Source of the DNA: Nonomuraea sp. NEAU-A123
Lineage (GTDB): Bacteria; Actinomycetota; Actinomycetes; Streptosporangiales; Streptosporangiaceae
NCBI RefSeq assembly: GCF_018603905.1
Contig: NZ_JAHFZZ010000012.1
Coordinates: 186,001 to 250,000, forward strand
Direction of reading: 5' to 3'
Length of the DNA: 64,000 nucleotides
The notes beneath the pieces were generated by a model. That model did no database searches, was not told the origin of the DNA, and worked only from the letters and a program-made list of their open reading frames with translations. Both the position numbers and the translations under genes were made by a program. Positions 1-9,464 of this stretch are shown here, piece after piece. Each line of letters starts with the position of its first letter. Within the stretch, counting starts at the first letter, position 1.

Positions 1-509
1 GTGGTGTGGTCCAGCGCGTCGGTGTGCAGCAGGGCGACGGGGAGCAGGCCGCTCTCCAGCCGGGCGTTCTCCTTGGCGGTCAGCTCGGCCTCGACCAACC
101 GGAGCTGCGCCAGATCGGCCCGCTTGCGTTCCATCGCGTAACGGATGGCCCTGGCCAGCAGCCGCGCGTCGACGTCCTGCTTGACCAGGTAGTCCTGCGC
201 GCCGGCCTTGACCGCGGCGACCCCCACATGGGCGTCGCGCAGTCCGGTGAGCACCAGGACGGCCGCGTGCGGTGCCGCCGCCAGCACCTGCTCCAGCGCT
301 TCCAGGCCGGTGGCGTCGGGGAGCGAGAGGTCGACGAGTACGCACTGGATCCGGGAGTCGAGCTTGGCCTTGCCCTCCTCCAGGCTGCGTACCCAGGTGA
401 TCCGCGGTGGGGCCTCTGCCTGCTTGAGGAGCTCCTCGACCAGGAACGCGTCACCGTCGTCGTCCTCGATGAGGAGGAGCGTCAGCGTTTCGTTGAGAGT
501 TGCCGTCAC
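1..509 (-). CDS. Response-regulator receiver protein, probably N-terminal part of a SpoIIE/PP2C-type phosphatase (partial)
   Basis: The gene starts at a GTG (507-509, complement) preceded by AAGAGG and runs off the window's left edge, so only about 169 residues are visible. Residues 10-125 are a CheY-like receiver: an acidic cluster LLLIEDDDGD, the phospho-acceptor Asp at about 60 in VLVDLSLPD, a Thr in VLVLTG and the conserved Lys in DYLVKQD. After the receiver comes a helical linker ending in ENARLESGLLP, which in actinomycete proteins typically precedes a PP2C/SpoIIE Ser phosphatase domain that regulates anti-sigma factor antagonists. The phosphatase part is outside the window, so that assignment is an inference. 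The next gene, a LysR regulator, is on the same strand 35 bp upstream. Confidence 0.85.
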   Translation of the reverse strand, partial: MTATLNETLTLLLIEDDDGDAFLVEELLKQAEAPPRITWVRSLEEGKAKLDSRIQCVLVDLSLPDATGLEALEQVLAAAPHAAVLVLTGLRDAHVGVAAVKAGAQDYLVKQDVDARLLARAIRYAMERKRADLAQLRLVEAELTAKENARLESGLLPVALLHTDALDHT

Positions 510-544
510 ACGCGCCTCTTCATAGAAGTTGGACCTGTTCTGGT

Positions 545-1474
545 TCATTCTGCGATGAGCTCGACCCCTTGTGGAAGCGTGCGCTCGTGACCGGCCTCGA
601 CGATGAAGGAGAGCAGCGTCGCCCGGAACGCCTGCGCCGCCCTCGTCGGCTCCACATCCTTGCGGTGGGCCAGCGCGATGGTCCGGCTCAGCCCCGGCGG
701 CGCCAGCGGAGTGCCGGTCAGCCCCGGCCGTCCGTCGAGCACCATGGACGGCACCACGGCCAGCCCCAGCCCCGCCTCCACGAACCGCAGGACGGCGTCC
801 ATCTCCCCGCCCTCCACCGCGAACCTGGGCTCGAACCCGGCCTGGCGGCACGCCGCCAGCGTCGCCTCGCGCAGGTCGTAGCCGCGCCTGAACATCACCA
901 TCGCCCGGCCGCGCAGATCCTCCATACGCAGGTACGGCTTGCGTTCCGGCTGGTGGGACGGGGTCGCCACGACCAGGTTCTCGCGCAGGATCTCCTCGGT
1001 CACCAGGGACGGGTCGTCGCCCTGCAGCGGCGTGATGATGAGCGAAAGGTCGAGCTGCCCGCGGGCCAGCGCTCTGACCAGGTCACGCGAGCCGTCCTCC
1101 TCGACCAGCAGCTCGATGCCCGGGTAGGCGCGGTGGAAGCGGGCCAGGGCGTCGGCCAGCAGCCCGGCGCACAGGGACGGCGTGGCGCCCAGCCGTACCC
1201 TGCCTCTGCGCAGCCCGGCGAGCTCGGCCACCTCCTGCCTGGCGGTGCCGGCGTCGGCCAGCATCCGGCGGGCGAGCGGCAGCAGCGCCTCTCCCGCCGG
1301 GGTCAGCGTGACGTTGCCGCGCGCTCTGGAGAACAGCGGGGCGCCGAGGTCGCTCTCCAGGGCCTTGATCTGCTTGCTGAGTGACGGCTGGGCGACCCGC
1401 ATCCGCTCGGCGGCCTGGGTGAAGTGCCTGGTCTCCGCAACGGCGACGAAGTAGGAGAGTTGCTGCAACTGCAT
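545..1474 (-). CDS. LysR-family transcriptional regulator
   Basis: 309 residues, the usual LysR length. The winged helix-turn-helix occupies about residues 2-62, with the typical HFTQAAERMRVAQPSLSKQI stretch. An effector-binding domain with two Rossmann-like halves follows (about 90-295). Such regulators bind a small metabolite and act on a divergent promoter; here the divergent transcript is sdhCAB, starting 107 bp away, so control of succinate dehydrogenase is a reasonable inference, though no ligand can be read from the sequence. A dyad with a T-N11-A core lies in the shared intergenic region at 1534-1550. The ATG start is supported by MQLQQLSYFVAVAE matching the family's normal N-terminus. 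Confidence 0.93.
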   Translation of the reverse strand: MQLQQLSYFVAVAETRHFTQAAERMRVAQPSLSKQIKALESDLGAPLFSRARGNVTLTPAGEALLPLARRMLADAGTARQEVAELAGLRRGRVRLGATPSLCAGLLADALARFHRAYPGIELLVEEDGSRDLVRALARGQLDLSLIITPLQGDDPSLVTEEILRENLVVATPSHQPERKPYLRMEDLRGRAMVMFRRGYDLREATLAACRQAGFEPRFAVEGGEMDAVLRFVEAGLGLAVVPSMVLDGRPGLTGTPLAPPGLSRTIALAHRKDVEPTRAAQAFRATLLSFIVEAGHERTLPQGVELIAE

Positions 1475-1533
1475 GTGATTTTCCTCGCACCGGCTGACGG
1501 GATTTCCTTACGTCGGCCGTACAAACCAAGCAT

Positions 1534-1550
1534 CATAGCCGAAAGCTATG
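1534..1550. promoter_or_regulatory. Candidate LysR operator between lysR and sdhC
   Basis: CATAGC and GCTATG form a perfect inverted repeat around CGAAA. The dyad contains T-N11-A (T1536, A1548), the loose consensus of LysR boxes, and sits between the divergent starts at 1474 and 1582. The function is inferred from position and symmetry only. Confidence 0.45.
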
Positions 1551-1581
1551 GAAACCAGGCCCGTCATGACTTGGACGGATC

Positions 1582-2351
1582 ATGGCTGGATATCTAGCGT
1601 CAGAAGGCGTGACAGCCACGATTGAGCGAGGCGCCGCTACCGCGCCAGTCTCGAAGCCCGCATCGAAGAAGCCAACGCCCGGAAAGCGCGGCGGGTTCCT
1701 GCGCTCGTCGAACGGCAAGAAGGTCATCATGGCCGTGACGGGCGCCGTGATGGTGCTCTTCCTGGTCCTCCACATGCTGGGCAACCTCAAGATCTTCCTG
1801 GGCAGGGACTCGTTCAACGAGTACGCCGAGGCGCTGCGCACGCTGCTGGAGCCGATCGCGCCGTACCGGACGGTGCTGACGATCCTGGAGGTCGGCCTCG
1901 TCGTGTCGGTGGTCCTGCACATGTGGGCGGCGATCTCGCTCGCTCGGCGGGCCCGCCACGCCCGGCCGGTGAAGTACGTGGCCAAGAAGTCGCAGGCCCA
2001 GGGCTACACCACACACATCATGCGGTGGGGCGGCGTCACGATCCTGCTCTTCGTGATCTGGCACCTGCTCGACCTGACCTTCGGCGTGGTGAACCCCAAG
2101 GGCTACGACTCCGCGCCGGCCGACCGGATGATCGCCGGGTTCGACCTGTCGCGCTGGTGGGTCACCCTCTTCTACATCGTGGCCGTCGCCATGGTCGGCC
2201 TGCACCTGCGGCACGGCATCTGGAGCATGTTCCAGACGCTCGGCTGGGCCACCCGTGTCAAGGCCCTTCGCCCGCTCGCGGCGCTGGTGTCCGCGGTCCT
2301 GGTCATCGGCTTTCTCGCGCCGCCGCTCGCCGTCACGTTCGGAGTGATCAA

Positions 2352-2355
<4 letters not shown>
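1582..2355 (+). CDS. sdhC: Succinate dehydrogenase cytochrome b subunit
   Basis: 257 residues. A charged, Lys/Pro-rich N-terminal tail of about 45 residues is followed by five hydrophobic segments (about 47-68, 98-120, 150-170, 192-212, 230-252). Histidines in or near the membrane segments (H64 in VLHMLGN, H113 in VLHMW, H161, H208) are candidates for axial haem ligands. This matches the single, fused membrane-anchor type of Bacillus/actinobacterial Sdh with five helices and no separate SdhD. It anchors SdhAB and passes electrons to the quinone pool. Its TGA overlaps the GTG of sdhA by four bases, so translation is coupled. The ATG start has no strong Shine-Dalgarno sequence. Confidence 0.93.
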
Positions 2356-4270
<1,915 letters not shown>

Positions 4271-4274
<4 letters not shown>

Positions 4275-5005
4275 ACCTGACCCTTCGCGTCTGGCGCCAG
4301 AGCGGCCCCTCGGCACCCGGAAAGATGGTGACTTATCGGGTTGAAGAGGTCTCGCCGGATATGTCGTTCCTGGAGATGCTCGACGTGCTGAACGAGCGCC
4401 TCATCCTCTCGGGCGACGACCCGGTGGCCTTCGACCACGACTGCCGCGAGGGCATCTGCGGCATGTGCGGCATGGTCATCAACGGCGTCGCCCACGGCGA
4501 GCAGCGCGCCACCACCACCTGCCAGCTCCACATGCGCCACTTCGAAGACGGCGCCACCATCACCATCGAACCGTGGCGCGCGGCGCCGTTCCCGGTGGTG
4601 AAGGACCTGGTGGTGGACCGGTCGGCGTTCGACCGCATCATCCAGGCCGGCGGCTTCGTCTCGGTCCCGGCGGGTTCGGCCCCTGACGCCCACAGCATCC
4701 CGGTCCGCAAGGAGGACGCCGACGACGCCTTCGACGCCGCCACCTGCATCGGGTGCGGCGCCTGCGTGGCGGCCTGCCCCAACGGGTCGGCGTCCCTCTT
4801 CACGGCCGCGAAGATCACCCACCTGTCACTCCTTCCCCAGGGCCAGCCGGAACGGCTGACGCGGGCCAAGGCGATGGTGGACCAGATGGACGCGGAGGGG
4901 TTCGGCGGGTGTACGAACACGGGTGAATGCACCGCCGTCTGCCCTAAGGGGATTCCGCTGGACACGATTGCCCAGATGAACAGCGACTACCTCAAGGCCA
5001 ACTAG
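4271..5005 (+). CDS. sdhB: Succinate dehydrogenase iron-sulfur subunit
   Basis: 244 residues, GTG start overlapping the sdhA stop by four bases (GTGA). The N-terminal ferredoxin-like domain has the 2Fe-2S cysteines in CREGICGMCG plus a distal Cys in TTCQLHM. The C-terminal domain has CIGCGACVAACPNG and a second cluster set, CTNTGECTAVCPKG, for the [4Fe-4S]/[3Fe-4S] centres. It relays electrons from SdhA flavin to the membrane cytochrome. It is the last gene of sdhCAB; a strong hairpin follows 17 bases after the stop. Confidence 0.96.
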
Positions 5006-5022
5006 GCCGGTTTGTCGCGTGA

Positions 5023-5052
5023 CCCTGGGGGCGGAGACCTCCGTCCCCAGGG
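5023..5052 (+). terminator. Hairpin downstream of sdhCAB
   Basis: CCCTGGGG-GCGGAG pairs with CTCCGT-CCCCAGGG around a short loop, 17 bases after the sdhB stop. No T-tract follows, as is common in GC-rich actinomycetes. It is the likely end of the sdh transcript. Confidence 0.6.
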
Positions 5053-5690
5053 CGTGGCGCCTTGGGGGGTGAGATCGCTCCCGTCCCGGCCGCATCCCGA
5101 ACCACACTTCTGGACGGCGACGCTCGAGCCGCGTTCTGAGACCGGCAGAGACTCGCTCCACGACCTGGGCCGGCCTTCCTGGGCACCCGGATGCCCACCT
5201 TCACCGTCATGGACACTCCAGCACTCCACGACGCCCTGCGCCCCCTCGCCGACCGCTATGGGGCCGCTGCGGCTCGATGAGCGACGTCTCGCGACGCACG
5301 CGACCGATCACAGCGACGTGTGGTGAGCCCAGCAGACTTCGCGCGACCTCCTGCGCGCACTGCCTGCCGAGGTCCGCCACCGGCCCGGCTTCGGTCACCC
5401 GCCCAGTCCGGCCACCGGTTCGACCCGGCCCCGCCCGGCCCCGCCCGGCCCTCCGGCCCCTGTCGGGCCCCTGCCCAGTCTGGGAACCGATTCGGTCCGA
5501 CCCCCGCTCGGTCCGACACCCGCCCCGCCCGATCCACCCGCCCGGTCCACCCGCCCGGTCCACCCGCCCGGTTAGGTCCGGCCACCCGTCCGGTCCGGGC
5601 ACCGGTTCAGTCGCGGGGCAGAGTCGCCGCCGTCCCTGGGGTGTCGTTGGGGTGGGTGTCGGTGGAGCCGGGTGTCAAGGGCGGGCAGCG
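5053..5690. other. Gene-free GC-rich stretch with 13-bp tandem repeats
   Basis: No convincing gene is present in about 640 bp; open frames here are long only because the DNA is very GC-rich. From about 5390 to 5600 the sequence is low-complexity CCGGCC/CCCGCC-type DNA, including three perfect copies of CCACCCGCCCGGT at 5534-5572 and decayed neighbours. A 29-codon frame from ATG 5188 (MPTFTVMDTPALHDALRPLA, then a stop at about 5275-5277) looks protein-like and could be the head of a lost gene, but I cannot assign it. Confidence 0.5.
5534..5572. repeat. Three perfect tandem copies of a 13-bp unit
   Basis: CCACCCGCCCGGT is repeated at 5534, 5547 and 5560, with degenerate copies on either side. 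It lies in non-coding DNA between sdhB and a broken methyltransferase gene. No function is evident. Confidence 0.85.
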
Positions 5691-6408
5691 TCAAGGGGCG
5701 TCGGCCACCACCATGAACAGCGTGCAACTGACCACGAACGGTGCCGAGCCGATGTCGGCGGGGGCCAGGTAGCCCGCGTCCACCGCCCTGGAGAGGGTCC
5801 GGCGGAGGCCGAAGAGTTGTTCGGCCGTCTCCAGGTCCCGGATCACCGGGCTGAACACCACCGCGGTCCGCACCGTCAGCCCGGTCTGTTCGGCGAGGCG
5901 GACGAGGCTGCGGCCGATGGCCGGGTTCCGGATGACTTCGTGGTGATGTGCCGGACGAGGCCCTCGCTTGCCGGCGAGTCGATCAGCAGGCCGTGCCAGT
6001 CGGGTTCGGCCATGGCGATGACGGCGCCCGGTCGGGCCACGCGGCGGAACTCCGCCAGCACTCGCCCCGGATCTGGCACATGCTGCAGCATCCTATCCGT
6101 GCGAGCCCGGTCGACGCTGCCGTCGGCGAGCGGCATCCCTTGGGCGTCGCCGACGAGGATCTCGACGTTGGTACGGTCGGCGAGCCGTACCCGGGCCTGG
6201 TCCGCCATGACCGGATCATGGTCGAGGCCGATCACCGTACCGGAAGAGCCGACGCCGTCGGAGAGGCCGGCCAGGTCGGTGCCGGGCCCGCAACCGATGT
6301 CGAGCACGGTCTGGCCAGGCCGCAGGTCCATCATGGTCAGCAAATCCGCTTGTACGCGCGACCCGGGGCGCTGGCGGCAAGTTGGTCAAGATACGCGATG
6401 GTCGTCAT
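5691..6408 (-). pseudogene. Class I SAM-dependent methyltransferase, broken by two frameshifts
   Basis: Three reading frames join into one ordinary methyltransferase of about 240 residues. Frame 1 begins at ATG 6408 (MTTIAYLDQLAASAPGRAYK) and stops near 6335. Frame 2 carries motif I, VLDIGCGPGTDLAG, then VIGLDHDPVMADQAR and VGDAQGMPLADGSVD, to about 5940. Frame 3 resumes HHHEVIRNPAIGRSLVRL and runs to the stop at 5691. The joins lie near 6345 (GGATTTGC) and near 5940. The frames fit the family's expected order with no missing domain, so either two recent one-base indels or sequencing errors explain it. Read as it stands, no full enzyme is made. Confidence 0.8.
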
Positions 6409-6571
6409 GACCTGAGCCAAGCAGGTGAGTGTGCGGTTTCCGAGGAGAGAACGACAAGATCCAGCGCATTGTCGTACTGCCTAGTTGCAGACCTGCAAGA
6501 CGTCAGGTGATTCCGAATGATGGACACCACGTCCGGTGAGCTCTGCTCCTCTGGGTCTCCTTACCTCCACG

Positions 6572-7369
6572 TCACAGGCGGCGGCCGATGGTGAGGACGA
6601 CCGACCAGTGGCGGGTAAGTCGTCCGTCCGGGCGTGCGGCGAGGCGGCGGCGGATCTCCTGGTAGAGGTGTTCGTTCTTGGCCGGCTCCATGGCGATGTG
6701 GCCGGAGAACGTGTTGAGCAGGGCGATGTATTCGTCTGCCGTGTAGCGCAGAGCCCATACGTAGAGCCTCGTCCCGACCACCGTGAAATGCCCGGAGGCC
6801 TCGAACTCGGCGGCGATGGGGTTGGGCAGGTCCTCGGGCGGCGGCCCTGGCCACGGGCCGTCATGGCCTTCGCCGATCTCCTCGTAAACCTGCTGGATCT
6901 CGGTGAAGAACGGGTCGAAGTCGGCCGGCATCGCGTGGTCGGCGTTCCACACGGCCAAGTGCCCGCCCTGGGTGAGCAGCTTGGCGGCTTTCGCGTACTT
7001 GACCTCCGGGTCCACCCACTTCCACGCCGTGGCCGCGTAGGCGAGATCGAAGCGGACCCCTGTCGGCGGCTCCCAGTCTTCGAATGATGAGGTGATCACG
7101 GAAGCGTCGGCGAATTCGGCGAGGCGGTGCCGTGCCTCCGCCGCCAGGGCGGCACCGAGTTCGATCGCGGTGATCCGAAAGCCCATCCGTGCCAGTGGCA
7201 GCGTGGCTTTCCCCGGACCGCATCCGACTTCGAGCAGGTGCGCGGGCGGCGTGATCGCCGTGATGGCAAGCAGGTCGGAATACAGCTCGGCCGGGTAGTC
7301 GGGCCGTGCGTTTTGATAGGAGCTGGCCGCGCTGTCGAAGGTGGCTCGCAGCCGAAGATCGCGGGACAT
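6572..7369 (-). CDS. Class I SAM-dependent methyltransferase
   Basis: 265 residues from ATG 7369 (MSRDLRLRATFDSAASSYQN); the frame stays open further upstream, but this start matches the family, whose members begin with a short R-x-x-F-x-x-x-A-x-x-Y segment. Motif I is LLEVGCGPGKATLPLA (about residues 44-59), followed by an acidic residue in ITAIELG and the WKWVDPEVKYAK region. It resembles the ubiE/trans-aconitate-type family acting on small molecules; the substrate is unknown. It is divergent from the GNAT gene at 7559 and lies just upstream, on the same strand, of the broken methyltransferase, so this is a small methyltransferase cluster of accessory character. Confidence 0.88.
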   Translation of the reverse strand: MSRDLRLRATFDSAASSYQNARPDYPAELYSDLLAITAITPPAHLLEVGCGPGKATLPLARMGFRITAIELGAALAAEARHRLAEFADASVITSSFEDWEPPTGVRFDLAYAATAWKWVDPEVKYAKAAKLLTQGGHLAVWNADHAMPADFDPFFTEIQQVYEEIGEGHDGPWPGPPPEDLPNPIAAEFEASGHFTVVGTRLYVWALRYTADEYIALLNTFSGHIAMEPAKNEHLYQEIRRRLAARPDGRLTRHWSVVLTIGRRL

Positions 7370-7558
7370 GTTCCGATCCTGACAGTGTGGCAACACCGCT
7401 GTCACCGGGCGCACCCTGCTCGGCTCTGATCGGACGCTCGGTTGGCAGCCTTGATCCGGACGCTGCGACCCGGCCGGCAGGGTGAGCCCGAAGTTCGCAC
7501 GGTTCACCCGTACAGGACAGCATCATGGTTGTCAGACTCGTTGAGTACCATCCGCGGG

Positions 7559-8068
7559 ATGGAGATACCTTTTGTCCGGCTTGAGCCCTGGTCGCAGGGT
7601 GACCTCGAGCTACTGCGCCGCCTCAACGACCCCGAGATGACCGAGCACCTGGGCGGTCCCGAAACCGAGGATCAGGTGGTCGCGCGGCACGAGCGCTATC
7701 TCAAGCTGGATGCTCCGGGTCTGGGTGCCATGTTCAGCGTGGTCGTGGAGCCTGAGCTGGAGTCGGCCGGGTCTATCGGCTACTGGGAGCGGGAATGGCA
7801 GGGCGAGACCGTGTATGAGACGGGCTGGGGGGTGTTGCCGGAGTTTCAGGGGCGGGGCATCGCGACGGCCGCCGCCGTCGCCGTGGCGGCCAAGGCTCGG
7901 GCGGAGGGTAGGAACAGGCATCTGCACGCCTACCCGTCTGTGGGGCATCCGGCGTCCAATGCGATCTGCCGCAAGGCCGGGTTCACGTTCGTCGGGGAGG
8001 TCGACTTCGAATACCCGGCCGGTCATCCGATCCGCTGCAACGACTGGCGACTGCAGTTGCTGCCCTGA
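7559..8068 (+). CDS. GNAT-family N-acetyltransferase
   Basis: 169 residues from ATG 7559 (MEIPFVRLEPWSQGDLELL). The upstream in-frame extension lacks family similarity. The fold is that of the RimJ/Ala-N-acetyltransferase branch: beta strands around residues 1-10 and 60-70, then the acetyl-CoA pyrophosphate loop within VLPEFQGRGIATAAA (Q/R-x-x-G-x-G/A) and a C-terminal HPASNAICRKAGF segment. It transfers acetyl from acetyl-CoA to an amine; the target cannot be inferred. It converges on the phosphotransferase gene with 23 bp between stops. Confidence 0.88.
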   Translation: MEIPFVRLEPWSQGDLELLRRLNDPEMTEHLGGPETEDQVVARHERYLKLDAPGLGAMFSVVVEPELESAGSIGYWEREWQGETVYETGWGVLPEFQGRGIATAAAVAVAAKARAEGRNRHLHAYPSVGHPASNAICRKAGFTFVGEVDFEYPAGHPIRCNDWRLQLLP

Positions 8069-8091
8069 TCTCCTGGCTCGGGCCGGGTGTG

Positions 8092-8844
8092 TCAGGCGGT
8101 CCAGGAGGCGGTGATGTCGAGGCGCTCGCGCCACAGCTTCTCGCCGTCGCCGCCCGGCTCCCACCGGCCGGTGAAGTCGAGCAGGGCACGGCAGCGCGCC
8201 AGCATGGCGGCGTGACGGTCCGGCCAGGACGGCACCGGCCCACCGTACGCGTCGAAGAAGGACGGCAGGCGCGGTACGTGTTCCGGGTGGTGCATGCGCA
8301 CGATCCACTCGCACCATGCGAGGTCCTCGATCGGCTCGCCCGGGTGCGCCCATTCCCAGTCGAGGATCGCCGCCGTCTCGAACGTGGCCGGGTCGAACAG
8401 CAGGTTCTGCGGCCCGTAGTCGCCGTGCACGATCCCCAGCTTGTGGATGCGGGCGAGCGTCTGCCCGCACCCGGCCAGGACCTCGATCACGCGGCCTTCG
8501 TCGAGCAGGTCCTGGCCGTGCGCGCCACGTACGTAGCGGGTGGTCACGCTCGTGAGGGTCACCTGATGTACGGCGGGCACAGGCAGCCGCCCGCGCAACC
8601 GGCGCAGGAACCTGCTCTCGGTCCTGAGACGGATCGCCGCGTCAGGACCCTCGTAACACTTGACGACCCATGTGTCGTCGCCGACCGTGCTGTTGGTGTA
8701 CCCGTGCTTCACAGGGACCGATTCTGGCGCACCGCGGAGGTCCCCGGAATCACCTGAGCCGCCCTCGATACACGGTGTAAGACCGGGCCCTCCGTAGAAC
8801 GGCGCGGAAACCGCAGGCACCGGGCGGCTGAACGGCGAAAGCAC
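8092..8844 (-). CDS. Aminoglycoside phosphotransferase (APH)-family kinase
   Basis: About 250 residues from a GTG at 8844; the real start may be further in, just before DLRGAPESVPVKHGYTN, where similarity to the family begins. WVVKCY supplies the ATP-binding Lys, the catalytic loop is IVHGDYGPQNLLF (H-G-D-x-x-x-x-N), and the metal-binding DFG equivalent is ILDWEWAHPGEPIEDLAW. These proteins phosphorylate a sugar, antibiotic or small metabolite; the substrate is not readable here, and resistance should not be assumed from the family name. It overlaps no neighbour and is convergent with the GNAT gene. Confidence 0.85.
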   Translation of the reverse strand: MLSPFSRPVPAVSAPFYGGPGLTPCIEGGSGDSGDLRGAPESVPVKHGYTNSTVGDDTWVVKCYEGPDAAIRLRTESRFLRRLRGRLPVPAVHQVTLTSVTTRYVRGAHGQDLLDEGRVIEVLAGCGQTLARIHKLGIVHGDYGPQNLLFDPATFETAAILDWEWAHPGEPIEDLAWCEWIVRMHHPEHVPRLPSFFDAYGGPVPSWPDRHAAMLARCRALLDFTGRWEPGGDGEKLWRERLDITASWTA

Positions 8845-8934
8845 TACGAAGTGTCATCCCGATGCGAACATGCGCCCTGTAAAGCGCTTCGGCGTGTCCC
8901 GCGCCGCGGCATTTGATCGGAAGCCGTCCGAACG

Positions 8935-8956
8935 AGTGATCGGGTAGTAGATCACT
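8935..8956. promoter_or_regulatory. Inverted repeat, candidate operator
   Basis: AGTGATC and GATCACT form perfect 7-bp arms separated by GGGTAGTA, 91 bp upstream of the phosphotransferase start. It has the geometry of a dimeric repressor site. No regulator gene is adjacent. Confidence 0.35.
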
Positions 8957-9110
8957 TCGCCGGAACGCTCCGACCCCGGTGGAGGATGCCGGTCGGGCCG
9001 CTGGGGTGAGGCGGGTGGCGCTGCCGGCCGAGGCAGGATCACCGCTCTCGGCCGAGGCGGTGACGGGTGATCCGTGGTGGGGCCGAGGCGGGCGATTGGA
9101 GGTCGGGCGG

Positions 9111-9184
9111 GGGCGATCCGCCCGAAGCGGGGAGGGGCAATCCCGTTCGAAGCGGGCACGGGCGATCCCGCCCGAAACGGGAAC
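9111..9184. repeat. Three degenerate tandem repeats of 24-25 bp
   Basis: Units start at 9111, 9135 and 9160. The consensus is close to GGGCGATCCCGCCCGAAAC followed by GGGAAC. Each unit contains a small CCCG/CGGG dyad, so each could form a hairpin. The last two units agree best. Confidence 0.8.
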
Positions 9185-9464
9185 GGGAACTGAACGGGGG
9201 GTCTCGGCCGGAGCGTTGGCGGGTGGTTTGGGGTGGGGCGGGTGATGGGTTGGAATGCTGCGATTGCGGGTGGAGGGGTGTCGACGCCTGAGCGGACCGG
9301 CGGTCTCGGATGGGCGTGGAGTTCACCGTGGTCAGGTCGTATGTGTGGAGGTTGGGTGTCAAGGGTGACGGGCTCCGGTGGGCCTGGTCGGTGGGCGTTG
9401 GCGTGGTCGTCAGTCGGAAAATGGTTTGCCGGGTAAGCAGGCGTCTTGTCAACCTTGTTGAGCT

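Larger units (their letters stand above)
8845..9464. other. 620-bp intergenic region with dyad and tandem repeats
   Basis: No gene is supported. The region separates the divergent phosphotransferase and ABC-exporter operon. It holds a clean inverted repeat at 8935-8956, recurrent GGCCGAGGCGG words around 9025-9090, a degenerate 24-25 bp tandem repeat at 9111-9184 and a G/T-rich tract from 9185 to 9420. The exporter's promoter must be near the right end but no clear -35/-10 pair is visible. Confidence 0.5.

Noticed and set aside
5277..6410. 377-codon plus-strand frame
   Set aside because: Runs through low-complexity repeats and antisense to the broken methyltransferase.
8092..8844. Aminoglycoside resistance gene
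   Set aside because: APH-family folds include many metabolite kinases; nothing in the sequence or context shows drug specificity.
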